From contig JAQVZS010000009.1 in NCBI GenBank assembly GCA_028708075.1, positions 21,367 through 66,639 of the forward strand: a DNA stretch of 45,273 nt, read 5' to 3'. This stretch comes from Massilibacteroides sp. (GTDB lineage Bacteria; Bacteroidota; Bacteroidia; Bacteroidales; Tannerellaceae). Position numbers and translations under genes: made by a program. A model generated the notes under the pieces. That model did no database searches, was not told where the DNA came from, and saw nothing but the letters and a program-made list of their open reading frames with translations. Shown piece by piece: positions 1-7,560 of the stretch; position 1 is the stretch's first letter, and every line of letters starts with the position of its first letter.

Positions 1-182
1 GAAACAACGGCATTGACTGGCGAATAACACTGGGATTGAGTTTTCCTCTTCATTCGGGAAAGATCACCACATCGTTCTATTACGATCAAATGCAGCTGAA
101 CAATAACGCATTCAGCCGCAGAGTAATTGGACTGGTAATCTCATATACACTTAGCGAACGGCTATATCGGGTAAAACTCTAA
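1..182 (+). CDS. C-terminus of an outer-membrane beta-barrel protein (partial)
   Basis: An open frame enters from the left edge and stops with TAA at 180-182. The 59 visible residues alternate polar and hydrophobic positions, with aromatic residues at likely membrane borders (for example SFYYDQMQ and VIGLVISYTLSERLYRVKL), as in the last two or three strands of an outer-membrane barrel. The protein ends on a hydrophobic residue, close to the usual C-terminal beta-signal. Family, start and function lie outside the window. The stop codon touches the stop of the convergent LytTR gene with no base between them. The call rests on strand pattern only. Confidence 0.6.
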   Translation, partial: NNGIDWRITLGLSFPLHSGKITTSFYYDQMQLNNNAFSRRVIGLVISYTLSERLYRVKL

Positions 183-620
183 TTATTCTTGCAACATAAG
201 TTGCTTCATTAAGGCCGGAAGATATGAGTCACTGATCGGAATTAATTCACTGCCAATACGAATCCGTTTACGTTCGATATAATTAATGTGTGCAATTGCA
301 ACGATATATGAACGGTGTACGCGGCAAAAGCCTTTAGAGGAAAGACTCTCTTCAAACTTGCGCAAACTTACTTGCGAAAGCAATGGTTTGCCGTTCGTCC
401 GATGTATTTTCACATAATCTCCATAACCTTCCAAATACAGAATTTCTTCCCGCAAAACACGGATAATCCGGCTACCTTCTTTAACAAAGAAAGTTTGTTC
501 GGCCTGTTCTTTATGTAAAACGTTTTGCACATCTGCTAACGCCTTGTCTAATTTTTCAAAATAGCCCATCAATGCGTCTAAAGTAGAAGCATCTCCATCA
601 AAAGTGATACATTTTAACAT
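183..620 (-). CDS. LytTR DNA-binding protein with a vestigial receiver domain
   Basis: This 145-residue protein has a complete LytTR DNA-binding domain at about residues 43-143 (motifs ILYLEGYGDYVKIH and FCRVHRSYIV). LytTR domains bind promoter direct repeats and usually follow a phosphorylatable receiver. Here the first 28 residues (MLKCITFDGD...LMGYFEKLD) resemble the first strand and helix of a Bacteroidales receiver, after which the sequence jumps to the linker, so the phospho-acceptor Asp and the Thr and Lys pocket are missing. It lies 120 bp behind the REC-LytTR gene on the same strand, with AGAAAGGA just upstream of its ATG. It is probably co-expressed and may compete for or share operators with the full-length regulator; that role is inferred. 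Confidence 0.85.
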   Translation of the reverse strand: MLKCITFDGDASTLDALMGYFEKLDKALADVQNVLHKEQAEQTFFVKEGSRIIRVLREEILYLEGYGDYVKIHRTNGKPLLSQVSLRKFEESLSSKGFCRVHRSYIVAIAHINYIERKRIRIGSELIPISDSYLPALMKQLMLQE

Positions 621-740
621 AAGTGTCCTTTCTTTGATTTATACAGACACAAAAAAAGGGGAAAGTTCGGTAAAGAAAAGTTAAGTCCGGACGAATCAGG
701 CGTTTTGGGGAGTGAATCGACAGTTTAAACCGGTGAACGG

Positions 741-1502
741 TTATTCATCACTCAGGAGTATCCATTTTTTAAAGACTGGCGTTTTAGTCTTGCTAATAAT
801 GATCCGTTCCGGAGCATTCAGAATCAAGTTCAATGACAGCCGGCTCCCATACCAGAGATCAACGTCTTTGATAGCTTTCCGGGAAATAATAAATTGTCGG
901 TTCGCCCTAAAAAACTGACGTTCGTCCAATTGTTCGCTCAACGAATCTAAAGTACGATCTACCGGATGCTTTTTACCATCTGACGTATAGGCCGTGACTT
1001 TTTCGTTCGCTGTATAAAAATACAAAATTTCGTTAACAGGTAGCGGATAGAATTTATCCGCCAACTGTATCAGAAGGCTTTTTAAGGGTTGGCGAGAACG
1101 GATCATCCTATTTGTCTGCCGAATATGAGCCTGCCTCTCCTCCGGATTGAACAGTTTCAGTTTATTTAGCGCTCTTTCCAGCGAAGCGACTGTAACGGGC
1201 TTTAAAAGATAATCGATACTGCTTACCTGAAAAGCCTGAAGAGCATATTCATCGTAAGCTGTCGTAAAAATAACAGGCGCATTAATCTCTACCTGTTCAA
1301 AGATTTGAAACGCCAATCCATCTGCCAAATGAATATCCATAAAAATGATATCCGGTTGCTTTTCCGTCCGGAAAAAAGCGACGCATTCTTCAATACTGTC
1401 GAACTCGGCGATTACATCAACCGGAGCAACTGTGTTTTGCCGCAACACTTCCTTCAAACTGTTGACAGCCGTTGTTTCGTCCTCAATGATTATTGCGTTC
1501 AT
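741..1502 (-). CDS. LytTR-family response regulator (REC-LytTR)
   Basis: This 253-residue response regulator has an N-terminal receiver domain (about residues 1-115) and a C-terminal LytTR DNA-binding domain (about 150-250). The acidic pocket E7/D8, phospho-acceptor D56 (in IIFMDIHLADG), T80/T81 and K101 (in LLKP) are all present, so it should accept phosphate. The LytTR part contains FYTANEKVTAYT and FFRANRQFIIS. Its ATG lies one base beyond the stop of the sensor kinase gene, which is strong evidence that they form one two-component system and are translationally coupled. Regulated genes cannot be told from the sequence; such pairs in Bacteroidota often act on cell-envelope or efflux genes. 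Confidence 0.95.
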   Translation of the reverse strand: MNAIIIEDETTAVNSLKEVLRQNTVAPVDVIAEFDSIEECVAFFRTEKQPDIIFMDIHLADGLAFQIFEQVEINAPVIFTTAYDEYALQAFQVSSIDYLLKPVTVASLERALNKLKLFNPEERQAHIRQTNRMIRSRQPLKSLLIQLADKFYPLPVNEILYFYTANEKVTAYTSDGKKHPVDRTLDSLSEQLDERQFFRANRQFIISRKAIKDVDLWYGSRLSLNLILNAPERIIISKTKTPVFKKWILLSDE

Positions 1503-1503
1503 T

Positions 1504-2697
1504 CTATTTTTCCTTATTTTTTATCAAGGGCAAGCGCACCTTGAAATATTCTCTTTGTGCCGAAATATAAATATCTTTTCCCGTCAGCATTTTGTATCTT
1601 TCCCATAAATTTTTTAATCCGATTCCGCTGCCTTTACTATCTTCTACCTTCTGTTGAATTTTGTTAGAGACAACCAGTTCATCTTCCGTTGTTGTATAAA
1701 TATCGATTTGCAAGGGATATTGCCGACTGATTACATTATGCTTGACCGCATTTTCGATCAAAGGCAAAATACTTAAAATCGGAAGATGCCAAAACAGATA
1801 AGCCGGATCTGTCTGTATGGAAAAGAACAGTTTCCCTTCATAACGGACTTCTAAAAGATAGGTATAGGCTTTTACGAATTGGAGTTCTTCAGAAAGAGAA
1901 ACCAATTCCTTATGGTTACTTTGAAGAATGTAACGAAAAACATTCGACAATTCATCCAAGTATTGTAGAGTTTGTTCTTTTTCACCCGAACGAATCAAAG
2001 CGTTTAATCCATTCAGCGAATTGAAAAAGAAATGCGGATTGATCTGCCCCATCAAAGCATTGTAAGAACTTTTAAATTTTTCCGATTTCAATTTTTCATA
2101 TGCCAGCATCATTTCCTGTTTACTGCGGAGTTGCCTCAATAAAATCACACATAGCATCACTGTCAGCAAGACAAACAAATGTTCCGTAAACAAAGGTCGG
2201 AACAAAGGAATAGGACGTATCAACATTCGCTCTCTGTCCCATGGCGGTGCTTTCATTTTAGGGATCCTTCCCGGAGGGATCTCTTTATGATCATCATACA
2301 AAAAAAGACTTTTTTCGCCATTAGGGGGTCTTATTTCCAAAACATCAACCATCACCGTACGATGCAACGCGGGGTATAATTGAAAAAGACCGTAAGCAAA
2401 ACCAAGGCATAAAATGGTCGCAAAAAAGAAACTTTTAAATTCTTTCTCTTTAAACAAACGAACTGCCAAGGCATATAGTTGTTCGTATAGTATAAACAGC
2501 AAAAAAGAAAAAAGAAAAAACCAAGCAAGCGAAAAAAAAAGAAAAAACGTTTCGAAAGAGGTTTCCGGATTATTTTGTGATTGAACATTGAAAAGCATCG
2601 TGTAACTCCGCATCAATATGGAAAAATTCACAAACAGCGTAACCAGAATCGAAAGAAGAAAGCCGACTAAAAAATTATGACTTTTGCCTTTTGACAT
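1504..2697 (-). CDS. LytS/YehU-type membrane sensor histidine kinase
   Basis: This 397-residue kinase has four predicted membrane segments (about 9-29, 51-73, 93-113, 173-190). An extracytoplasmic stretch of about 60 residues lies between segments three and four, rich in Pro and charged residues. The cytoplasmic part has the His_kinase (PF06580) box QINPHFFFNSLN with phospho-acceptor H222, followed by an HATPase with N-box LPLIENAVKHN (N316) and G-box GSGIGLKN. It should phosphorylate the adjacent REC-LytTR protein. There is no PAS, HAMP or 5TM-LYT domain, so the ligand is unknown. The start codon directly follows a terminator-like hairpin and its U-tract, suggesting regulated read-through or a promoter inside that element. 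Confidence 0.94.
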   Translation of the reverse strand: MSKGKSHNFLVGFLLSILVTLFVNFSILMRSYTMLFNVQSQNNPETSFETFFLFFSLAWFFLFSFLLFILYEQLYALAVRLFKEKEFKSFFFATILCLGFAYGLFQLYPALHRTVMVDVLEIRPPNGEKSLFLYDDHKEIPPGRIPKMKAPPWDRERMLIRPIPLFRPLFTEHLFVLLTVMLCVILLRQLRSKQEMMLAYEKLKSEKFKSSYNALMGQINPHFFFNSLNGLNALIRSGEKEQTLQYLDELSNVFRYILQSNHKELVSLSEELQFVKAYTYLLEVRYEGKLFFSIQTDPAYLFWHLPILSILPLIENAVKHNVISRQYPLQIDIYTTTEDELVVSNKIQQKVEDSKGSGIGLKNLWERYKMLTGKDIYISAQREYFKVRLPLIKNKEK

Positions 2698-2744
2698 AAA
2701 AAAAATAGTTCGATAACGGCAAAAATAACCGTATCAAACTATTT
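2698..2744 (-). terminator. Strong hairpin plus U-tract between the S9 peptidase and kinase genes
   Basis: Read on the minus strand, arm 2744-2729 pairs with arm 2719-2703 (16 pairs with one mismatch and one bulge), with a nine-base loop. It is followed by a run of eight U (2705-2698, three shared with the stem) and then immediately by the kinase ATG at 2697. This is a textbook intrinsic terminator for the upstream S9 peptidase transcript, but its position makes it equally a possible attenuator for the kinase. The loop itself contains TATTTTTG (2720-2727), a match to the Bacteroidota -7 element. Confidence 0.85.
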
Positions 2745-2769
2745 CACACCAACAAATCGACCAAACGTC

Positions 2770-2777
2770 CAAATTTA
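2770..2777 (-). promoter_or_regulatory. Candidate -7 element upstream of the kinase hairpin
   Basis: TAAATTTG on the minus strand matches TAnnTTTG exactly. The -33 region is only T-rich. A transcript starting near 2763 would carry the whole hairpin in a leader of about 65 nt. Confidence 0.45.
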
Positions 2778-2818
2778 CCGATGAACAGGAAATAGAAAAG
2801 ATCTACATTTCTTATACA

Positions 2819-5329
2819 TTATTGACCAAGCACTTTTTCTCCTGGTGCCGCAGGGAATAAACTATCCCACCATTGAGGTTCGTCGCGCAACCATTTGGCA
2901 AACCAAGCGAAAATCGTGTTTTGCCATCCAAAACGTTTACTATAATCCAAAATATGATGGTTCTCACCGTCGATCTGCACGAATTCGACCGTTTTTCCCA
3001 ACAGCTTGAGAGCGGTGAACATTTGGATGCTTTCTCCGATCGGGACATTCGTATCGGAGTTTCCATGAAGCAACAACAATGGAGTATTAATTTTGTCGGC
3101 ATGAAACAGCGGACTTTGTTGTACAAACAATTCCGGATTATTCCAAGGATAGCTGTTAGTGTTGGCAACCGAACAGTAACCCCAACCCCAATAACCTTCT
3201 CCCCAATAACTACTAATCGCGCTAATTCCAGCGTGACTGACCGCCGCCGCAAACAAATCGGTACGCGTTTGCAAATACTGCGTCATAAATCCGCCGTAAC
3301 TGGCGCCAATGCACCCGATCTTTTTCGAATCGACAAACGGATGTTCTTTGCAGAACAGTTCTGTTCCGAAAATAATTTCGTCGGCAGTCTTTTTCCCCCA
3401 GGCATTGACATGGCGAGCGGCAAATTCCTGTCCGTAACCAGTTGTCCCACTCGGATTCAAAATATAAACCACGTATCCAAGCGCCGCATATAAATGCATG
3501 GAATAACGCATTTCCAGCATACGATTCGTCGGAGATGTTCCACCATAATAATAAACAATCATCGGATATTTTTTTGTCGCGTCGAAGTTCGGCGGCAAAT
3601 AATACCGTCCGTCGATCGTAGAGCCGTCAGCCGAAGTAAAACACCAATCGCGTACTTCACCCATTTCAATATCCTTCAAACGTTCCTCCGAAAGATCGCA
3701 AATCAACTGACGCTTATTAGTTTTCGTATTGTACGTATAAAGGCGGTTAAAATTTGACACACTTTGTCCGTAATAAAAGAACACAGGCGCAGTTTCAGCC
3801 AGAGAAAAACTTTCAATAACATCTTCGCCGGCATCGATTTTTTTCATTCTTCCGTTCGACGGATTACAGACATACATATTTTGATAATCCTTATCTTCTG
3901 TCAAGATATAAATCTGATTGTCATAGCGGCTCCACTCCGCGCGTATCGCATTCGGATCGAAGTTTTTCATCAACGGTTTAACCTGAGTCGTCGCCAGATC
4001 GTAAATATATAAACGTCCGTCGTATGTATTACAAATCTGTCCTTCAGCTATATTTAATCCGATATTGTCGAAAGCGCAACCCGCACCGGAAACCAATAAC
4101 TGTTTGCCGTTGGGCGAAAAAGAAACCTGATTGATAAAGGGTGCTTCTTCCCACAACGTATCGACCACCAAGGTCTCAAGATCCAATTTATAAAGCGAAT
4201 TGCGGGAATGCGGAACGGAAGTATACACCAGCTCATTCATTCCGAACAGTAAATAACGGCTATCTTGACTGATATCATTGATAAATGTCGAATTATGTCC
4301 GAAGGTCAATTGCTCACATAATCCGGTCGTCAAATTGTACCGCCAAATAAAGTAACGGTCGCGAAAACCAGGCAAACGATCACTCGGCTCCTGCAGACGA
4401 ATTAGTTCTTTCCCTTCTTTTGTCCCTTCTTCTTTCACCATAAAAAACATCGATTGTTCGTCGGGCGAAAAGTAAGGATTATCCTCAGGCAAAGCTTTTG
4501 CCAATATACTCTCTTGTAATGTAACAGCATCTACCTTCACCAATTCTTTTCCGGCAAACCCTGTGCGAACATAAAAGAAAGCATTGCTCCGTGGCATCCA
4601 GCGCGCCTTGTTCAAAAAGCCGTCACTTTGCAAGCGAACCTTACCCGTAGCAGTTTCTGTCAACTGCGTAAAACGTTCTTTTTTCCCTCCTTCCAACGTC
4701 ACGGCATAATTAATCAAAGCCAGTTTTCCATCCGACGAAATACGAACCTGTTCCAGGGTCTTCCCTTCAACCATGGTTTTCAAAGTGAAACGTTTTTCGG
4801 AATTCAGCGAAGCAACAATCTCTGCCGTATCTTTTGTGATAAATACCGATTTCAAATAAGGCGTGCAGGTATCTGATTCTGTTGTCAAATATTTGACTAT
4901 CACTTCATAACGGCGAGGTTCCAGCGTAAGATCAACCGTATTAGCGACCGCTTTATTGTCGACAAAGACTTCTAGATTTCCACCACCCGACACTTCTAAC
5001 TTTCCTTTCACATAACGATCGCTGTTTAAATAAAAAGCGAAAAGATGCAAAGCCGACGCTTTTTCAGGCGCAGGAAACACAAGCTTCCCGGCTGTATCCG
5101 CTTCCAGTACTTGAAATTTGTCTAATACCTGTTCCATCGGCAACGTCGATTTAAGCAAGTTTTTCACGCTAAAAGGGTTACCCTTTACATTTAGACTATC
5201 CGCCAATATCGGTTTATTCACCGAAATAGGGCCGGAATATTTATACTGCTGTACTTTCACCTCTTCTGCAGCGAGAGTCGTAAAAACCAAAGACAGCAAT
5301 ACGATCAGACAATTAACAGGTTTACTCAT
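2819..5329 (-). CDS. Secreted prolyl-oligopeptidase-like S9 serine peptidase
   Basis: This 836-residue protein begins with a signal peptide (MSKPVNCLIVLLSLVFTTLA). It continues with a beta-propeller-like region (about 170-560, with repeated WSRYDNQIYI- and SPDEQSMFF-like blades) and ends in an alpha/beta-hydrolase domain (about 590-836). The catalytic triad is visible: S677 in GASYGGF, D759 in GNSDTNVP and H791 in GENHHI. S9 enzymes of this shape cut short peptides, often after proline or hydrophobic residues; DPP-like or acylaminoacyl-type specificity cannot be separated here. It is predicted periplasmic. It lies 17 bp behind ispE on the same strand, so it is probably the last gene of a folC-MFS-ispE transcript, ended by the hairpin at 2703-2744. 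Confidence 0.92.
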   Translation of the reverse strand: MSKPVNCLIVLLSLVFTTLAAEEVKVQQYKYSGPISVNKPILADSLNVKGNPFSVKNLLKSTLPMEQVLDKFQVLEADTAGKLVFPAPEKASALHLFAFYLNSDRYVKGKLEVSGGGNLEVFVDNKAVANTVDLTLEPRRYEVIVKYLTTESDTCTPYLKSVFITKDTAEIVASLNSEKRFTLKTMVEGKTLEQVRISSDGKLALINYAVTLEGGKKERFTQLTETATGKVRLQSDGFLNKARWMPRSNAFFYVRTGFAGKELVKVDAVTLQESILAKALPEDNPYFSPDEQSMFFMVKEEGTKEGKELIRLQEPSDRLPGFRDRYFIWRYNLTTGLCEQLTFGHNSTFINDISQDSRYLLFGMNELVYTSVPHSRNSLYKLDLETLVVDTLWEEAPFINQVSFSPNGKQLLVSGAGCAFDNIGLNIAEGQICNTYDGRLYIYDLATTQVKPLMKNFDPNAIRAEWSRYDNQIYILTEDKDYQNMYVCNPSNGRMKKIDAGEDVIESFSLAETAPVFFYYGQSVSNFNRLYTYNTKTNKRQLICDLSEERLKDIEMGEVRDWCFTSADGSTIDGRYYLPPNFDATKKYPMIVYYYGGTSPTNRMLEMRYSMHLYAALGYVVYILNPSGTTGYGQEFAARHVNAWGKKTADEIIFGTELFCKEHPFVDSKKIGCIGASYGGFMTQYLQTRTDLFAAAVSHAGISAISSYWGEGYWGWGYCSVANTNSYPWNNPELFVQQSPLFHADKINTPLLLLHGNSDTNVPIGESIQMFTALKLLGKTVEFVQIDGENHHILDYSKRFGWQNTIFAWFAKWLRDEPQWWDSLFPAAPGEKVLGQ

Positions 5330-5346
5330 TTTTACTTATTTTAATA

Positions 5347-6153
5347 CTATAGTTCTCCCTCCCAGACAAAACAACCGGGGAAATGCTTTTCCAACGAAAC
5401 ACGCTTCTCAAACAAGCCGAATACAGAAGACCCCGAACCCGACATTGCCGCATAAACCGCACCAGATGCGTAAAGCATTTCCTTGATCTGCGCAATTTCC
5501 GGATAACGGGGAAAGACACTTTTTTCAAAATCGTTTACTAAAAATTCCTGCCATTCCAAAATCGGCAGGGAAATGATCTCTTTCAACGAACGTTCCGGAA
5601 ATGCCGGCTTAATCAGAGAATAGGCCTCCGCAGTAGAGACTGCCAGATCCGGTTTCACCAAACACAAGAAATACCCCTGAAGAGACAGGCCGACCGACGT
5701 AAATTCATTCCCCGTTCCGGAAGCAAATACAGGTTTGTTGCGAATAAAAAAAGGACAATCCGCTCCAATAGAAGAAGCCAAGTCTTCCAATTCATCCAGG
5801 GACAAACACAAAGCACAATGATCATTCACCAACTTCAGCATAAACGCGGCATCAGACGAACCTCCACCCAACCCGGCACCTAAAGGAATTGCTTTAAGCA
5901 AATGAACTTCCATCGGGGGGATCGTAAAGCAACTCTTCATCCTGTCGAGTGCTTTCATGACCAAATTATTTCCGGCTGGCCCGTCTATAGGAATACCCGT
6001 TTGCGAAAAAGAAAATTCGTGGGCTTCAACTATTTCCAAAGCATCTTTAATCGGCACAGGATAAAAAACCGTTTCGATATTATGGTATCCATCCGGTCGC
6101 TTTTCCGTCACATGCAACCCTAGATTAATCTTCGCATTAGGAAAGCAAATCAT
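5347..6153 (-). CDS. ispE: 4-diphosphocytidyl-2-C-methyl-D-erythritol kinase
   Basis: IspE phosphorylates CDP-methylerythritol in the cytoplasmic MEP route to isoprenoids. The 268-residue protein has the normal length. It shows the GHMP-kinase motifs: N-terminal AKINLGLHVTEKRPDGYH (substrate site), the ATP loop PLGAGLGGGSSDAA (residues 90-103) and the C-terminal AAMSGSGSSVFGLF. The ATG lies four bases after the stop of the MFS gene upstream, and the S9 peptidase follows 17 bp downstream, so it sits mid-operon. No oddities were seen. Confidence 0.97.
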   Translation of the reverse strand: MICFPNAKINLGLHVTEKRPDGYHNIETVFYPVPIKDALEIVEAHEFSFSQTGIPIDGPAGNNLVMKALDRMKSCFTIPPMEVHLLKAIPLGAGLGGGSSDAAFMLKLVNDHCALCLSLDELEDLASSIGADCPFFIRNKPVFASGTGNEFTSVGLSLQGYFLCLVKPDLAVSTAEAYSLIKPAFPERSLKEIISLPILEWQEFLVNDFEKSVFPRYPEIAQIKEMLYASGAVYAAMSGSGSSVFGLFEKRVSLEKHFPGCFVWEGEL

Positions 6154-6157
6154 GAAA

Positions 6158-7510
6158 TTATTTTTTTATATTCGGTTTTTCAAGACCATATCCTTTTTCC
6201 TTGTCTTCAGATTTCAACATCAGGCCGACAACAAGCGCCAATAAGCCGAAAACAGCAAAAATCAACATCGGCAAAGTATAATCATAAGGCTTATCCGGAT
6301 TTCCCGTCTGGCAATATTTTTCCAACACCCAACCGATCAGTAAAGGCACTCCACCCAAACCTATATTCTGCACCCAAAAAATCAGGGCATAAGCCGTACC
6401 CAACTGACGTTGCGGAATAATCTTCGGAACGGAAGGCCACATGGCAGATGGAACTAAAGAAAAAGCAATTCCTAGAATTACCATAATCAATGCGGCGAAC
6501 CACCAAACATTCAGGAAAGGCATAGCAAAAAGCAGATGAACGACAATCAGCAAAACAGCGCCGAAAATCATAATCGTCGCCCCTTTCCCCTTCTTATCAT
6601 AGAGTCCGCCGAAAAAAGGAGTCAGTAACATCGTGCCAAAAGGCAACATCGCTGGAATATTTCCCGCCAATTCGATCGACACATCGTATTTATTCACCAT
6701 CAAATCCGTTGCGTATTTCAAAAAAGGAAATACCGCCGAATAAAACAGCACACAAAGCAAAGCGATCAACCAAAATCCTTTATTTTTCACAATCAATAGA
6801 ATATCGCTCATACGAAAAGACTCTTCTGCCCGAGCTGCCGTATCTTTGATGGAAGCATCTAATTTACGGTCGGCCACACAAAATACCAGAAAAGAAATCA
6901 ACCCGATACAAAGTAAAATCAAAGCAAAAAGCAGAGGAGCCGCAAGACTATGGAAATATTTGGCAATCGGCACAGTAACCGACAACGCAATCGTCGTTCC
7001 GATACGTGCAACAGCTACCTGTAAACCCATAGCCAAAGCAATTTCGTATCCCTTAAACCAGCGGGCGATAATTTTAGTCACGGTAATCCCGGCGGTTTCG
7101 ACCCCCACACCAAAAATAGCATAACCAAAAGAAGCGATCATCACCCGTGCCGGCCATCCAAGAATATCACCTTGCAACGTGAAAAACTCGGAGATGGCAT
7201 AATACTTCAAAGAACAACCGACAAGCATCAACACACAAGCTAATGTTCCAGCAAAACGCGGACCTTTTTTATCCAGAATGATCCCGCTGATAACCAACAT
7301 AAATAAGAACACATTAAACCAACTGTACGCGCTGGTGAAAAAGCCGTAAGCTGAACTGCTCCAGCCCAGTTCTTCCTCCAGCAAAGTCTTCATGGGCGCC
7401 ATTACATCCGTTAAAAAGTAACCGCATAACATCGTTAAGGAAACAATTGCCAGCACAGTCCATCGCGCCAACGGAGAATCATTTAATTTCTTTTGTACTT
7501 TTTCAGTCAT
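6158..7510 (-). CDS. MFS transporter, 12 membrane segments (OFA-like)
   Basis: This 450-residue major facilitator protein has about twelve hydrophobic segments. A copy of the MFS A-motif lies in each half: GIILDKKGPRFAG after segment 2 and GGLYDKKGKG after segment 8. The spacing and the N-terminal block (LCGYFLTDVMAPMKTLLEEELGW, read in pieces) look like the oxalate/formate-antiporter-like branch often annotated in gut Bacteroidales, whose substrates are mostly organic anions. The substrate is not known here. It is four bases from ispE and about 50 bp behind folC, so it is probably co-transcribed with them; no functional link to folate or isoprenoid synthesis is obvious. Confidence 0.88.
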   Translation of the reverse strand: MTEKVQKKLNDSPLARWTVLAIVSLTMLCGYFLTDVMAPMKTLLEEELGWSSSAYGFFTSAYSWFNVFLFMLVISGIILDKKGPRFAGTLACVLMLVGCSLKYYAISEFFTLQGDILGWPARVMIASFGYAIFGVGVETAGITVTKIIARWFKGYEIALAMGLQVAVARIGTTIALSVTVPIAKYFHSLAAPLLFALILLCIGLISFLVFCVADRKLDASIKDTAARAEESFRMSDILLIVKNKGFWLIALLCVLFYSAVFPFLKYATDLMVNKYDVSIELAGNIPAMLPFGTMLLTPFFGGLYDKKGKGATIMIFGAVLLIVVHLLFAMPFLNVWWFAALIMVILGIAFSLVPSAMWPSVPKIIPQRQLGTAYALIFWVQNIGLGGVPLLIGWVLEKYCQTGNPDKPYDYTLPMLIFAVFGLLALVVGLMLKSEDKEKGYGLEKPNIKK

Positions 7511-7560
7511 AACTCTTATTTATTAGTGTTTATTGTATTCTATTTTAGTCTCACTCATAG

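Noticed and set aside
2352-2588. Hydrophobic Phe-rich frame inside the histidine kinase gene on the same strand
   Set aside because: It is a shifted-frame shadow of the kinase membrane segments, with no start signal or family features.
2873-3493. 206-codon plus-strand frame opposite the S9 peptidase gene
   Set aside because: It is antisense to a well-supported hydrolase domain. The translation has no motifs and the base pattern follows the minus-strand codons.
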